NCBI RefSeq assembly: GCF_039233145.1 | Contig: NZ_CP136419.1 | Coordinates: forward strand, 470,001 to 534,000 | DNA length: 64,000 nucleotides | Reading direction: 5' to 3' | From: Moorella humiferrea | Lineage (GTDB): Bacteria > Bacillota > DSM-521 > Neomoorellales > Neomoorellaceae | In this document: one piece after another, positions 5,993 to 14,444 of the stretch | Numbering within the stretch: position 1 is the stretch's first letter | Layout of the letters: each line of letters starts with the position of its first letter | The notes under the pieces: generated by a model | The model's input: only the letters and a program-made list of their open reading frames with translations | Told to the model about the DNA's origin: nothing | Database searches by the model: none | Made by a program: the position numbers and the translations under genes

Positions 5993-8212
5993 GTGATTAA
6001 ACTTACACGACGTTCCTTTATTAAAGGGTCGGCTGCCCTGACCGGTATAACCCTGGCGACAGGAAAGGGATTTTTCCATCAAACCAGTCCGGCGTACGCC
6101 GAGGATAACAGCCGGGAAACCTTTGCTTATACCTATTGCGATATGTGCAACCAGACACCGAAATGTGGAATCAACGCTGTAATAAGAAATGGTAAAATAG
6201 TTAGGGTTGAATCTCGGGAAAATTATCCCAATGCACCGTTGTGTGCAAAAGGAATTGCCAGCCTGCAAGAGCTTTACGATCCCGAACGGCTGCTATACCC
6301 CGTTAAGCGTACCCGCCCCAAAGGCGATCCGGATCCCGGGTGGCAGCGGATATCATGGGATGAAGCCTATGACACGATTGTCAAGAAATTAAATGAAATT
6401 AAAGAACGGGAAGGGCCGGAAAAGGTTCTATTTTATGTGGGTGATCCCAAAGAGCCCCGTTCGGCTGTTCAGCGACTGGCGTACACTTTTGGATCTCCTA
6501 ACTATGGCAATGAAAGTTCGACATGCTTCCGGGCGGCTGCCCTGGCGTCGCTTTTGGTTTTTGGCCTGGTAACTCTGGGAAGTGACCCTACGCCGAAGAC
6601 CAGGACTTGTCTAATTTGGAGTAAAAACCCGGCCTGGTCTGGTCCATACGGACACTGGAAGTTGCATGAAGCCAAGGAAAGAGGCACTAAATTTATTGTT
6701 GTTGATCCCCGGGTTACGCCGACAGTAAGTGGTCTGGCGGATATTCATCTGCAGCTCAGGCCGGGTACAGACGGTGCCCTGGCATTGGGTCTAATAAATG
6801 TTATAATCCGTGAGGGGATGTATGACAGGGAATTTGTCGACAGGTGGGTCCTGGGATTCCCGGAATTAAAAGCTTATGTCCAGGAGTTTACTCCGGAAAG
6901 GGTAGAAAAAATTACTTGGGTTCCAAAGGAAAAAATTGAGACAGCAGCAAAACTTTTTGCCACTGAAAAGCCTGCCACGTGGATCGGCAGCGCCTCTCCG
7001 ACCGTTCACAGCTCCAATGCCATCCAGAACCACCGGGCGATACTTGCCCTGGTTGCTCTAACGGGCAATTTTGATGTTGAAGGGGGAGTAACCATCCCCA
7101 CGGAACCCCTTCCCTTTGATCTTTTTGCCGGTAACCCGGCGTTTAACAGGGAAACCGATATTTTCCCGCAGATTAGAGATAAACGGGTTGATAAAGAATA
7201 CTTCCCCGTATGGGCCCACTACATCAATGAAATCCAAATGAATATGCTGCCCGAATATGTTGAAAAAGGCCTGCTTAAGGCTATGGTCATGTTCGGCGGC
7301 AATGCTATGATGTGGCCCCAGACAACACAGTACCAGCAGGCTATTGCCAGGATGGAGTTTTCTGTGGCAGCCGATTACTACTTACGCCCCTGGACCCATA
7401 ACTTTATGGATATGGTGCTCCCAGCGGCTATGACCTATGAACGCATGGCACCGCTGGCTATATTCGGGCGCAAGATATACTTGCGCGAGCCGGTAATAAA
7501 GCCTTTAGGAGAAGCGCGGTCCGATTGGCGGATAGCGTTTGAACTGGGGACCCGACTGGGTTATCCGGAAGAATTCTGGCATGGCGATGAGGAAGCTGCT
7601 CTAAATGAACTGCTGAAACCTTTAAACCTTACTGTAGATGACCTGCGTAAGCACCCCGAAGGCCTGGAAATTCCTCCTAAAGGACCGAATAAATTCCGCA
7701 AATATGAACTGGGGCTTTTACGCCAGGACGGCGAGCCAGGTTTTCCAACGCCGAGTGGTAAAGTGGAAATTGCTTCTCAGATTCTGGCTCAATACAAATT
7801 TAATCCCCTGCCGGTTTACCGCGAGCCCCTGGAGAGTCCTTTAAGTACACCGGAACTGGCCAAAAAATTTCCTTTGATACTCAACACAGGTTCTCGTGTA
7901 CCCATGTATACCCACAGCAAATTGCGGGAATTGCCGTGGTTAAATCAATTTATGCCCGAGCCGGTGGTTCGTATAAATCCTAAAGATGCCGCAGCCAGGG
8001 GCATCAAAGATGGTGACGACGTTATCCTTGCTTCACCCCACGGTGAAATTAAACTAAAGGCCAGCGTCACCAATATTGTTCTCCCGGGGGTAATCGACGT
8101 ATTTCATGGCTGGCCGCAGGCCAATGTGAATATGCTTGTCCCCCGTAACTTTGATCCGATTTCCGGCTACCCGCCTTACAAGGAAGGTCTATGTGAAGTG
8201 AAAAAAACCTGA
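5993..8212 (+). CDS. Tat-exported molybdopterin oxidoreductase catalytic subunit, substrate unknown
   Basis: The 739-residue protein opens with a twin-arginine signal (TRRSFIKGSAALTG) and then a [4Fe-4S] motif C49-x2-C52-x5-C58 with the fourth Cys at 84. Molybdopterin-binding blocks follow, ending in the dinucleotide-binding domain (LILNTGSRVPMYTHS). The likely molybdenum ligand is Cys178 in NESSTCFRAA. There is no in-frame TGA, so no selenocysteine. The length (about 740) fits the PsrA/PhsA and related groups rather than the 1000-residue FdnG. With the ferredoxin and cytochrome b subunits upstream it forms a three-subunit complex facing the outside of the membrane. Whether it oxidises formate or reduces a sulfur, arsenic or other compound cannot be decided from sequence. 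Confidence 0.9.
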   Translation: MIKLTRRSFIKGSAALTGITLATGKGFFHQTSPAYAEDNSRETFAYTYCDMCNQTPKCGINAVIRNGKIVRVESRENYPNAPLCAKGIASLQELYDPERLLYPVKRTRPKGDPDPGWQRISWDEAYDTIVKKLNEIKEREGPEKVLFYVGDPKEPRSAVQRLAYTFGSPNYGNESSTCFRAAALASLLVFGLVTLGSDPTPKTRTCLIWSKNPAWSGPYGHWKLHEAKERGTKFIVVDPRVTPTVSGLADIHLQLRPGTDGALALGLINVIIREGMYDREFVDRWVLGFPELKAYVQEFTPERVEKITWVPKEKIETAAKLFATEKPATWIGSASPTVHSSNAIQNHRAILALVALTGNFDVEGGVTIPTEPLPFDLFAGNPAFNRETDIFPQIRDKRVDKEYFPVWAHYINEIQMNMLPEYVEKGLLKAMVMFGGNAMMWPQTTQYQQAIARMEFSVAADYYLRPWTHNFMDMVLPAAMTYERMAPLAIFGRKIYLREPVIKPLGEARSDWRIAFELGTRLGYPEEFWHGDEEAALNELLKPLNLTVDDLRKHPEGLEIPPKGPNKFRKYELGLLRQDGEPGFPTPSGKVEIASQILAQYKFNPLPVYREPLESPLSTPELAKKFPLILNTGSRVPMYTHSKLRELPWLNQFMPEPVVRINPKDAAARGIKDGDDVILASPHGEIKLKASVTNIVLPGVIDVFHGWPQANVNMLVPRNFDPISGYPPYKEGLCEVKKT

Positions 8213-8256
8213 ACCACAAATTTGTCAAACATGGCTGCCGCAGGGCAGTACAAATC

Positions 8257-8287
8257 AGGAGGGGCATTGTGCCTGCTCCTTTTTTTA
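8257..8287 (+). terminator. Rho-independent terminator after the molybdoenzyme operon
   Basis: AGGAG-GGGCA-TTG-TGCC-GCTCCT stem with one bulge followed by seven T. Confidence 0.75.
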
Positions 8288-8327
8288 TCTTCATTTAACG
8301 AATTTTTCTGCCATATACCTCAAAGCG

Positions 8328-8356
8328 GCAGGAAAAAACCGAAAGGCGGGGAATCT
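8328..8356 (+). promoter_or_regulatory. Sigma-H-type promoter upstream of acyl-CoA synthetase
   Basis: GCAGGAAAA, 11 bases, GGGGAATCT, fitting RnAGGAwWW-N11-RnnGAATww except for the last two positions. It lies about 40 bases before the synthetase start. Confidence 0.5.
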
Positions 8357-8394
8357 TTATATTACTTGTCTTTTTTTGGAGGAGGTTATATCTA

Positions 8395-9870
8395 ATGTTA
8401 CTCTGGCAGTTACCGCAGAAGCATCGGGAGGCGGATGCCCGGCCGGCTCTGGTTTTCCAGGATAAGAGGATATCTTACCCTGAGCTGGTTGCCTGGATAA
8501 AAGCATATGCAGGGCTGTTACAGCAAATGGGCGTCACCCCTGGGGAGAGGGTGGCTATATGTTCACCTAACTGTCCGGAATTTATTTACAGTTACCTGGG
8601 GGCCATCCAGGCCGGGGCCATCGCCGTGCCTTTGAACCTGATGCTTACCCGGGAAGAAATCGCCTTTATAATCAAAGACTCCGGTTGCAGCACCCTGGTG
8701 ATCCACAAGGCGATTTTGGAGCGAATAGGCCTTTCGCCGCAGCAGGCCTCCAGTTTAGGTCTCAAACATCTGGTGGTCCTTGACGAAAATACGGCGGCAA
8801 AGGCCCAAGCCGCACCACCGCCGGAGCCGATTGCCGCCTCGGAGGATGACATCTGCGTTTTCCTCTATACGTCCGGCACTACCGGGCGGCCGAAGGGGGC
8901 CATGTTGAGCCACAGGAATTTTATGGCCGACATTGAAGCCATGGATGCCGTTTCCCACCTCGGACCGGATAACAATTTCCTCTGTGTCTTACCTATGTTC
9001 CACAGCTTTGCCTGGACAACCTGTGTCCTTCTTCCCCTCTACCTTGGCAGTACCATTACCATAAAAGAGAGTTTTCAACCTAAAGACACTTTACGGACCC
9101 TGACCGAAGAGAACATTACTATTTTCTGCGGCGTTCCCTCCATGTATGCCGTTTTCCTGCGCCTCGGTGAAAAGGGTCAATTTAAGAGTTTGCGGTTCGC
9201 CATTTCCGGCGGTGCCCCCCTGGCGGCGGAGGTACACCGTGGTTTTGAGGAGAAATTTTCTTTTCCCCTGGTGGAAGGTTATGGCCTTTCCGAGGCGGCT
9301 CCGGTAGTCTGTCTGAATCCCCTTTACGGTGTTCGCAAGCCCGGTTCTATCGGCCTGCCCCTGCCGGGAATAGAAGTGAAAGTTGTCGACGAAAACGATC
9401 GTGAACTCCCTGTGAATGAGGTAGGGGAGCTTGTCGTGCGCGGGCCGAACGTTATGTCCGGGTATTACAACCGGCCGGAGGAAACGGCCGAAGCATTAAA
9501 GGGCGGCTGGCTTCACACCGGCGATCTGGCCCGGCGGGACGAGGACGGCTATTTTTACATTGTCGACCGCAAAAAAGACATGATCATCCTGGGAGGCTTT
9601 AACGTTTATCCCCGGGAAGTGGAGGAAGTTCTCCTGACCCATCCGGCCGTTCAGGAAGCGGCAGTGGTAGGTGTCGGCGATCCCCTGAAGGGCGAAACGG
9701 TGAAGGCGTATATTGTTTTGAAGGAAGGAGCCACCGCTGATAAACGGGATTTGCAGGAATTTTTAAAGGAGCACCTGGCCCTTTATAAGATCCCCCGCCT
9801 TTTCGAATTTGTACCCGAGCTCCCTAAGAGCCCTACGGGGAAAGTGTTGAAAAAGCTCCTTAAAGGGTAA
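8395..9870 (+). CDS. Long-chain-fatty-acid--CoA ligase-like AMP-binding enzyme
   Basis: The 491-residue protein is a full-length ANL-superfamily adenylating enzyme: P-loop YTSGTTGRPKGAMLSH (about residues 160-175), GYGLSEAAPV, TGDLARRDEDGYFYIVDRKKDMI (hinge Asp and Arg) and the C-terminal PTGKVLKK with the catalytic Lys. It would activate a carboxylic acid as the acyl-AMP and transfer it to CoA. The overall pattern fits medium/long-chain acyl-CoA ligases; the exact acid is unknown. ATG start behind GGAGGAGGT. It seems to be transcribed alone, with the HD-domain gene 58 bases downstream possibly cotranscribed. Confidence 0.9.
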   Translation: MLLWQLPQKHREADARPALVFQDKRISYPELVAWIKAYAGLLQQMGVTPGERVAICSPNCPEFIYSYLGAIQAGAIAVPLNLMLTREEIAFIIKDSGCSTLVIHKAILERIGLSPQQASSLGLKHLVVLDENTAAKAQAAPPPEPIAASEDDICVFLYTSGTTGRPKGAMLSHRNFMADIEAMDAVSHLGPDNNFLCVLPMFHSFAWTTCVLLPLYLGSTITIKESFQPKDTLRTLTEENITIFCGVPSMYAVFLRLGEKGQFKSLRFAISGGAPLAAEVHRGFEEKFSFPLVEGYGLSEAAPVVCLNPLYGVRKPGSIGLPLPGIEVKVVDENDRELPVNEVGELVVRGPNVMSGYYNRPEETAEALKGGWLHTGDLARRDEDGYFYIVDRKKDMIILGGFNVYPREVEEVLLTHPAVQEAAVVGVGDPLKGETVKAYIVLKEGATADKRDLQEFLKEHLALYKIPRLFEFVPELPKSPTGKVLKKLLKG

Positions 9871-9928
9871 AGGATTTCCTTGAGTGCTGTCTAAAAATAG
9901 TTTAAAATGGTGAAAGGCGGGAAGAGGA

Positions 9929-10519
9929 GTGGTCCCGGTGTCGCTGGCACCAGAGGTGGCGGTGCTGTTGGAGCGCCTGCGTAAGCACAGCATGACTACT
10001 TACCAGCATTCCTGCAATGTCGGTAATTTAGCCGGCGTTCTGGCGGAGGGACTGGGTTTACATCAGGAAGAGGTAAACATCATAACTTTAGGGGGCCTTT
10101 TGCACGATATAGGAAAGGTGCGGGTGCGCGCCGCCATCCTGCACAAGGCGGCCCGGTTAAGCGATCATGAATGGGAAGTAATGCGCCGGCACCCGGAATT
10201 TGGGGTGGAGATCCTGTCCGCCCAGGAGGGTTTTGAGGTCCTTGAGCCTTTGGTGGCCTACCACCATGAACGCTGGGACGGCAAGGGTTATTACGGCCTG
10301 CAGGGCAGCGATATTCCCCTGGGGGCGCGGATTATCTCCCTGGCCGACGCCTTTGATGCCATGACTTCTTCCCGGGCTTATCAGTATTCTAAAAATTTGC
10401 TGGATGGGATTAATGAACTGGTAGACGGCTCGGGCAAACAATTCGATCCTCGGTTGGTGCAGCTCTTTTTTGATATCATGCCGGCCATTTTAAAAAGGAA
10501 CAGCCGCCGGGCCGGATGA
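9929..10519 (+). CDS. HD-GYP-like phosphohydrolase with altered GYP motif
   Basis: A 196-residue single-domain protein. The HD core is complete: LLHDIGKVRV (HDIGK), RRHPEFGVEIL, YHHERWDGKGY and SLADAFDAMTSSRAY. This is the layout of HD-GYP c-di-GMP phosphodiesterases, but the GYP triplet reads GYY here, so the name-giving Pro is missing. It has no receiver or sensor domain. Metal-binding residues are intact, so it is probably active on a cyclic dinucleotide or another phosphate ester. Start GTG at 9929 with GGGAAGAGGA upstream; a second GTG at 9938 is possible. Confidence 0.82.
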   Translation: MVPVSLAPEVAVLLERLRKHSMTTYQHSCNVGNLAGVLAEGLGLHQEEVNIITLGGLLHDIGKVRVRAAILHKAARLSDHEWEVMRRHPEFGVEILSAQEGFEVLEPLVAYHHERWDGKGYYGLQGSDIPLGARIISLADAFDAMTSSRAYQYSKNLLDGINELVDGSGKQFDPRLVQLFFDIMPAILKRNSRRAG

Positions 10520-10540
10520 AAAAGGGCGAGGGAAAAATAC

Positions 10541-10573
10541 AAGCCACCGGGTAATGCTTCCGGTGGCTTTAAT
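10541..10573. terminator. Bidirectional terminator between convergent genes
   Basis: AAGCCACCGG, nine-base loop, CCGGTGGCTT, a perfect 10-bp stem followed by T-rich sequence; it can serve the HD gene and the leftward gene at 10575. Confidence 0.8.
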
Positions 10574-10574
10574 T

Positions 10575-11030
10575 TTAGCTTTCCTGTTTTTTCTTTTTAC
10601 GCTCCTGGTAGGTCGCCAGAAGGCTGCCGCCGATAGCGGGGTTATGGCGGGCGACCTGCATCAGGTAGGCGGAAACGCTGCCCTCGTAGTCGAAGTTTTC
10701 GCCCAGCAGAGCCAGCTCCAGGGCCCGCCGGGTGACGTTGATTACGCATTCCTCTTCATGGTTGTCGCGACAGTCCTGGCACTCAAGTAATACTTCTACC
10801 AGGGCGGCAATTAAATCCTGCTGGTAGTATACCCGCAAGTCGTCCTGGGGGATGAGTTCATTCCCCCGAGGAATGCGAACGGTATTTTTCTGTCGGGCGT
10901 AGGCCAGGGCTGTTTGGGCAAAACCGATTAAGCAGTGAGCTTTATTGCAGGTGCCGCATTCGGCTACCGTTTTGCAACAGCGGTCAACGGCTCCCTGGAT
11001 TTTATCCAGATCAACATTGCGGGCGCTCAT
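10575..11030 (-). CDS. Cys-rich conserved hypothetical protein next to a siroheme reductase
   Basis: The 151-residue protein has Cys residues in VDRCCKTVAECGTCNKAHC near the N-terminus and in LLECQDCRDNHEEEC in the middle, spaced like metal or cluster ligands, and otherwise predicted helices. No membrane segment or signal. I do not recognise the family. It starts 15 bases after the end of the short siroheme reductase gene on the same strand and must be cotranscribed, so it may be an accessory or electron-transfer partner (inference). ATG start with a GGAGGT ribosome site. Confidence 0.7.
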   Translation of the reverse strand: MSARNVDLDKIQGAVDRCCKTVAECGTCNKAHCLIGFAQTALAYARQKNTVRIPRGNELIPQDDLRVYYQQDLIAALVEVLLECQDCRDNHEEECVINVTRRALELALLGENFDYEGSVSAYLMQVARHNPAIGGSLLATYQERKKKKQES

Positions 11031-11045
11031 TTTTTTACCTCCAAT

Positions 11046-11756
11046 CTAAAAGCCGGCAAATTTGAGAAAGTCATCTTCTTCCGGCGGTCGGTAGCGTTGC
11101 AGAAAATCTTCAGGCGGCAGAAAGGCTTCCAGCCCGGTGCGGGCGATGGTGTTGCAGATGCGTTCCCGCGGTTGGGCCAGGGCCGCGTAACGATCTAGGA
11201 TGAAGTCTAGGAGGCTGATGACCCCCTCTCCGTTAATGCCTGTAGCGATTTGTCGGGCATGGATGGGTTTGCGGCTACCGCCCCGGCCGCCCAGATAGAC
11301 GTTATAGGTGTCACTGCCGGTGGCAATGATGCCGTAATCGGCGCAGAGGGGGTCGGTACAGCCGCGGTGACAGCCGGCTAGCGATATTTTAAAATCGCAG
11401 GGGGTGGGCCGATTCATGAACTGCTCCTGGATTTTGCTACCAAGGCTGAAAACATCGCTTAGAGAGCGCTGGCAGAGGTCTTCATTGCCGGCGCAGGCCT
11501 TGACGTTTCTTACTATTTCTCCAAATACCCCGATTTTTAAATCCAGGGCGGCAATTCCCTTCCGCAGGTCGTCGAGCCTTTCTTCCGGGATGACAAAGAT
11601 GAGGGTTTGACGCGTCGTCAATTTTAAGTACCGGCAGTCGACGTTTCGCGCCAGTTCCGCTAGGCCGACCAGCTGCTCCGGCGTAAGAACGCCGCATTTG
11701 GCAACGATGCCCACACCCAGAAAACCTGAGCGCTGCTTAAAAATAGCGTCACCCAT
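11046..11756 (-). CDS. Short nitrite/sulfite reductase-like siroheme [4Fe-4S] protein
   Basis: The 236-residue protein contains a ferredoxin-like half domain (residues 10-70, LGVGIVAKCGVLTPEQL... LKLTTRQTLIFVI) and the NIR_SIR catalytic part: CAGNEDLC and GCHRGCTDP, the four-Cys motif that bridges siroheme and a [4Fe-4S] cluster. Full assimilatory sulfite or nitrite reductases have two such repeats and about 550 residues, so this is a single-repeat small enzyme of the kind found in anaerobes. The substrate (sulfite, nitrite or a siroheme-related step) is not clear. ATG start behind GGAGGTGATAAA. First gene of a two-gene leftward operon. Confidence 0.85.
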   Translation of the reverse strand: MGDAIFKQRSGFLGVGIVAKCGVLTPEQLVGLAELARNVDCRYLKLTTRQTLIFVIPEERLDDLRKGIAALDLKIGVFGEIVRNVKACAGNEDLCQRSLSDVFSLGSKIQEQFMNRPTPCDFKISLAGCHRGCTDPLCADYGIIATGSDTYNVYLGGRGGSRKPIHARQIATGINGEGVISLLDFILDRYAALAQPRERICNTIARTGLEAFLPPEDFLQRYRPPEEDDFLKFAGF

Positions 11757-11783
11757 TTTATCACCTCCAGTAGTGATTACTAT

Positions 11784-11812
11784 TATTTCTTCATGGTTGG
11801 TAAAATTCCTGC
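11784..11812 (-). promoter_or_regulatory. Sigma-H-like promoter for the siroheme reductase operon
   Basis: Read on the minus strand: GCAGGAATT, 11 bases, GAAGAAATA. The -35 is a full match; the -10 has GAAA instead of GAAT. Confidence 0.4.
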
Positions 11813-11873
11813 TTATAAGGTAAACTCTGGCGAGCCATACTAAGGGGGAATATGTGAGGAGGGATTGGAAATC

Positions 11874-12029
11874 ATGGGTGCTGAAAATGCTCCTTTGAGC
11901 TACCGCTGCAGCCGCTGCGGCAATACCTTTAAGGTGAATCCCGGCGGCGCCAATATTTGTCCCATCTGTGGGTTCAACTGCGGCCCTGATAAGTGCCGCC
12001 AGGTAGAAGCATCTGATGAGGGCTATTAA
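11874..12029 (+). CDS. Small zinc-ribbon (rubredoxin-like) protein
   Basis: A 51-residue frame starts with ATG behind GAGGAGGGA. It reads YRCSRCGNTFKVNPGG then NICPICGFNCGPDKC: two CxxC knuckles plus two more Cys, the pattern of a small zinc ribbon or rubredoxin-like domain. It begins about 120 bases from the divergent siroheme reductase and ends 32 bases before queG, so it is likely cotranscribed with queG. The role is unknown; metal binding is the only supported statement. Confidence 0.75.
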   Translation: MGAENAPLSYRCSRCGNTFKVNPGGANICPICGFNCGPDKCRQVEASDEGY

Positions 12030-12061
12030 TCCATAATGAAGGGGGAGAGGGAAACCGGCTT

Positions 12062-13165
12062 ATGCGGGAAAAGGAGCTTAAGGAATGGGCGCTAGAGCGG
12101 GGTCTGGTCCTGGGTATAGCGCCTGCCCTTCCCTTCCAAAGGGGTTTGGCCGCTTTAAAATGGCGGGAGGAGAGGGGGATTATAACTCCCTTTGCCTGCG
12201 GCAGCCTAGAAGAACGCTGCCATCCGCGCCTTTTATACCCTATGGTCCGTTCTTTAATAGTGGTGGCTAAACCCCATCCCGACCCCGCTACCGTTTCCCT
12301 GCCGGCGAAGGAATTTATCGCCCGCTACGCCCTGGGAACCGATTACCACGATGAACTTCAAAACAGCCTTCAGGAACTGGCCCAATATTTACGGCAGAAT
12401 GGAGCGGAGTTCACGGCCGTTCAGGTGGACAGCGGCCCCCTGCTGGAAAGGGAGGCGGCCTATCTGGCCGGTCTGGGGTATTACGGTGCCAACTGCAACT
12501 TGATTATCCCGGGTATGGGTTCGGCGGTATCCCTGGGGATTTTGTTAACCGATCTGGAGCTGGAACCGGGCGTACCCGCGGAACCTGTTACCTGCGCGGA
12601 GTGCGGCCGTTGCCTAAAGGCCTGTCCCACGAAAGCTCTGGTAGCACCCGGGCGCCTGGACCCGGCGCGCTGCCTTTCCTATCTTACCCAGGCCCGGGGT
12701 GTCGTGCCATCTGATTTGCGTCCTTTTTTTAAACGCTATCTTTGGGGATGCGACGTCTGCCAGGAAGTCTGCCCGGCCGCCGGGCGGGAGCCGGCTCAAT
12801 TATGGGAGCAGGGGGCGGAGGGCAATAGCCCTGAAGGAAGCTACCGCTTTACGGAGCTGGCGGCCATTTTGGCTATGGATAATAAGCAGTTTACTAAAGT
12901 ATTCGGCACCACGCCCCTGGCCTGGCGGGGGAAAACGGTAATCCAGCGCAACGCCGTACTCCTTTTGGGAAACTGGGGCGATCTTTTTGCCCTTCCCCTT
13001 CTTGAACAGGCCCTGCGCTCGCCGTCCCCCATAGTGCGGGGGCATGCCGCCTGGGCCCTGGGTCGTCTGGGGCCGTCCGCCCGCTCGCTCCTTAATAAAG
13101 CCCGCCTTGAAGAAAAGGATGTGTTGGTGCGACGCGAGATTGATGAAGCCCTGGAAGCAATATAA
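12062..13165 (+). CDS. queG: Epoxyqueuosine reductase QueG
   Basis: The 367-residue protein fits QueG, the cobalamin-dependent iron-sulfur enzyme that reduces epoxyqueuosine to queuosine in tRNA. It has the N-terminal DUF1730 region, two [4Fe-4S] motifs CAECGRCLKACP (about residue 180) and CDVCQEVCP (about residue 230), and HEAT-like repeats at the C-terminus (residues 280-365, RNAVLLLGNWGD, RGHAAWALGRLG). ATG start after GGGGGAGAGGG. A bidirectional terminator follows directly. Confidence 0.92.
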   Translation: MREKELKEWALERGLVLGIAPALPFQRGLAALKWREERGIITPFACGSLEERCHPRLLYPMVRSLIVVAKPHPDPATVSLPAKEFIARYALGTDYHDELQNSLQELAQYLRQNGAEFTAVQVDSGPLLEREAAYLAGLGYYGANCNLIIPGMGSAVSLGILLTDLELEPGVPAEPVTCAECGRCLKACPTKALVAPGRLDPARCLSYLTQARGVVPSDLRPFFKRYLWGCDVCQEVCPAAGREPAQLWEQGAEGNSPEGSYRFTELAAILAMDNKQFTKVFGTTPLAWRGKTVIQRNAVLLLGNWGDLFALPLLEQALRSPSPIVRGHAAWALGRLGPSARSLLNKARLEEKDVLVRREIDEALEAI

Positions 13166-13210
13166 AAACCCCGGCCGTCAATATAAAAACCGGGGTTTTC
13201 CTTTATTTAA
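13165..13210. terminator. Bidirectional terminator between queG and pgi
   Basis: AAAACCCCGG at 13165-13174 pairs with CCGGGGTTTT at 13190-13199, flanked by A- and T-rich sequence on the two sides. Confidence 0.85.
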
Positions 13211-13213
13211 CCG

Positions 13214-13948
13214 TTATTTTAGAATTTTAAAGGCATCCGGCTCGGCTATAAAGGCTTCGTACAGGGATTTATTTTTTACGGCGGCGACAGGCTGGTTGAG
13301 GTTGGGCGCGGCGACCATTTTTAGCGCGACGGAGTTCTGGTAGCGGGTGTTTTTGACGAAGTCGCCTTTTCCGTCCTCGCCCTCCAGATAGTAGTAGGCG
13401 GCGCCGCGTTTATCTCGGAAGGGTCCGTAAATGGAAGAAAAGTTGCTTTCAACGAGGTTAGCCATGACCAGGGGGCGGCTGCCGGGGTTAATGGTCACGT
13501 GGCCATAAGAAGGGGGGATGAATACTTTGTCTCCCTTTTGGGCTTCCACGGCTATGATTTCTTCCACTTCGCCGCTGCGGTTGTTTTTCTGCAACAGGTA
13601 AATGGCTTCCCCATCCAGGACTTCGTAGTATTCAGGGTATGTTTCTGTCGAATGGGGCTTTAACGGGTGAAAGTGCCCGACGGTTTTTATATACTCTTTG
13701 CCTATGGTTCCCGGAAGGATCACGGTAATGTCATAGCGGATGTCATGCTGCGCATATAAATCTTTATCCTTATCCAGGCAGACGCCGCGGTACATATAAT
13801 ACAGGGGTCGATCGCTGGGCGGTACATCGGCATAAAGTACCGGTAAGGCGTCGGCAAGACGCCGTATATCCGGTTCTGGAGCTATCACCCCGTCGGTGAA
13901 AGTTAAAAGGCCACTGGGTTCCAGGGTAAAATGCTTGCCTAAAATCAT
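13214..13948 (-). CDS. Cupin-type glucose-6-phosphate isomerase (archaeal type)
   Basis: The protein (244 residues from the chosen start) is a metal-dependent phosphoglucose isomerase of the cupin fold, converting glucose 6-phosphate and fructose 6-phosphate. The metal site is visible in TVGHFHP...ETYPEYYEVLDGEAIYLLQ and YGHVTINPG. These belong to the GPI cupin family (PF06560) common in Archaea and some anaerobic Firmicutes, with an extended C-terminus. The start at 13948 (MILGKHFTLEPSG) is preferred: GGGGAGG lies about nine bases upstream, whereas a longer start at 13993 would overlap the predicted -10 element. Confidence 0.87.
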   Translation of the reverse strand: MILGKHFTLEPSGLLTFTDGVIAPEPDIRRLADALPVLYADVPPSDRPLYYMYRGVCLDKDKDLYAQHDIRYDITVILPGTIGKEYIKTVGHFHPLKPHSTETYPEYYEVLDGEAIYLLQKNNRSGEVEEIIAVEAQKGDKVFIPPSYGHVTINPGSRPLVMANLVESNFSSIYGPFRDKRGAAYYYLEGEDGKGDFVKNTRYQNSVALKMVAAPNLNQPVAAVKNKSLYEAFIAEPDAFKILK

Positions 13949-13991
13949 GGAGGTTGACCTCCCCGGAATATTTTTCTTTACCATCTTTACC

Positions 13992-14019
13992 ATTATACCC
14001 TAAAGGTACTGAAAAACAA
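13992..14019 (-). promoter_or_regulatory. Sigma-A promoter for the cupin isomerase gene
   Basis: Minus strand: TTGTTT (14014-14019), 16 bases, TATAAT (13992-13997). Confidence 0.55.
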
Positions 14020-14034
14020 CCCTCCTGCAGGCCG

Positions 14035-14409
14035 CTATCTCTGCTTTTGTCCGTACATCTCCCGGAAAATACGGGTCATAACCCTTTTTTCTTCTTCGTC
14101 GAAGAGACGGGTTACGGAAAATTCGACCACCGTCGTCATGGTGCCATCGGGAAGTTCGTAGATTTCCGACTTGACGATATGGCCGTACCCCAGGACTTCT
14201 TCGCTTTTGGTAACAATCAGGGCTTCCAAGCCTACCGGGTGGGCCAATTTATGACCCTGGCGGAAGTATCCCAGGATAATATTGCCGCTGGTTCTTTTCC
14301 ACAGGAGCAGGTTTTCTCCGTCGCCCTTTTGCTCGTTGGGTTTTTCCGGCAGTTCATCTACTGGTAAACGGATAAGCCAGGTAAACTCGTATTTGTAGCC
14401 CAAACCCAT
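14035..14409 (-). CDS. Conserved hypothetical protein, about 124 residues
   Basis: The product reads MGLGYKYEFTWLIRLPVDELP and continues with alternating beta-like stretches (NIILGYFRQGHKLAHPVGLEALIV, GYGHIVKSEIYEL, TTVVEFSVTRLF) and a C-terminal helix (EEEKRVMTRIFREMYG). No Cys, no membrane segment, no motif I know. Start is either ATG at 14409 or TTG at 14433; the ATG was taken because the family-like sequence begins there, though its GAGGTG ribosome site is very close. It is divergent from prkA and preceded by a sigma-H-type promoter, which hints at a stationary-phase role (inference). Confidence 0.65.
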   Translation of the reverse strand: MGLGYKYEFTWLIRLPVDELPEKPNEQKGDGENLLLWKRTSGNIILGYFRQGHKLAHPVGLEALIVTKSEEVLGYGHIVKSEIYELPDGTMTTVVEFSVTRLFDEEEKRVMTRIFREMYGQKQR

Positions 14410-14444
14410 CACCTCGGCGATATTTTTTGCCAATCCCTATATAA

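Noticed and set aside
5993-8212. Selenocysteine in the molybdoenzyme
   Set aside because: The frame contains no in-frame TGA; the matching position is Cys178.
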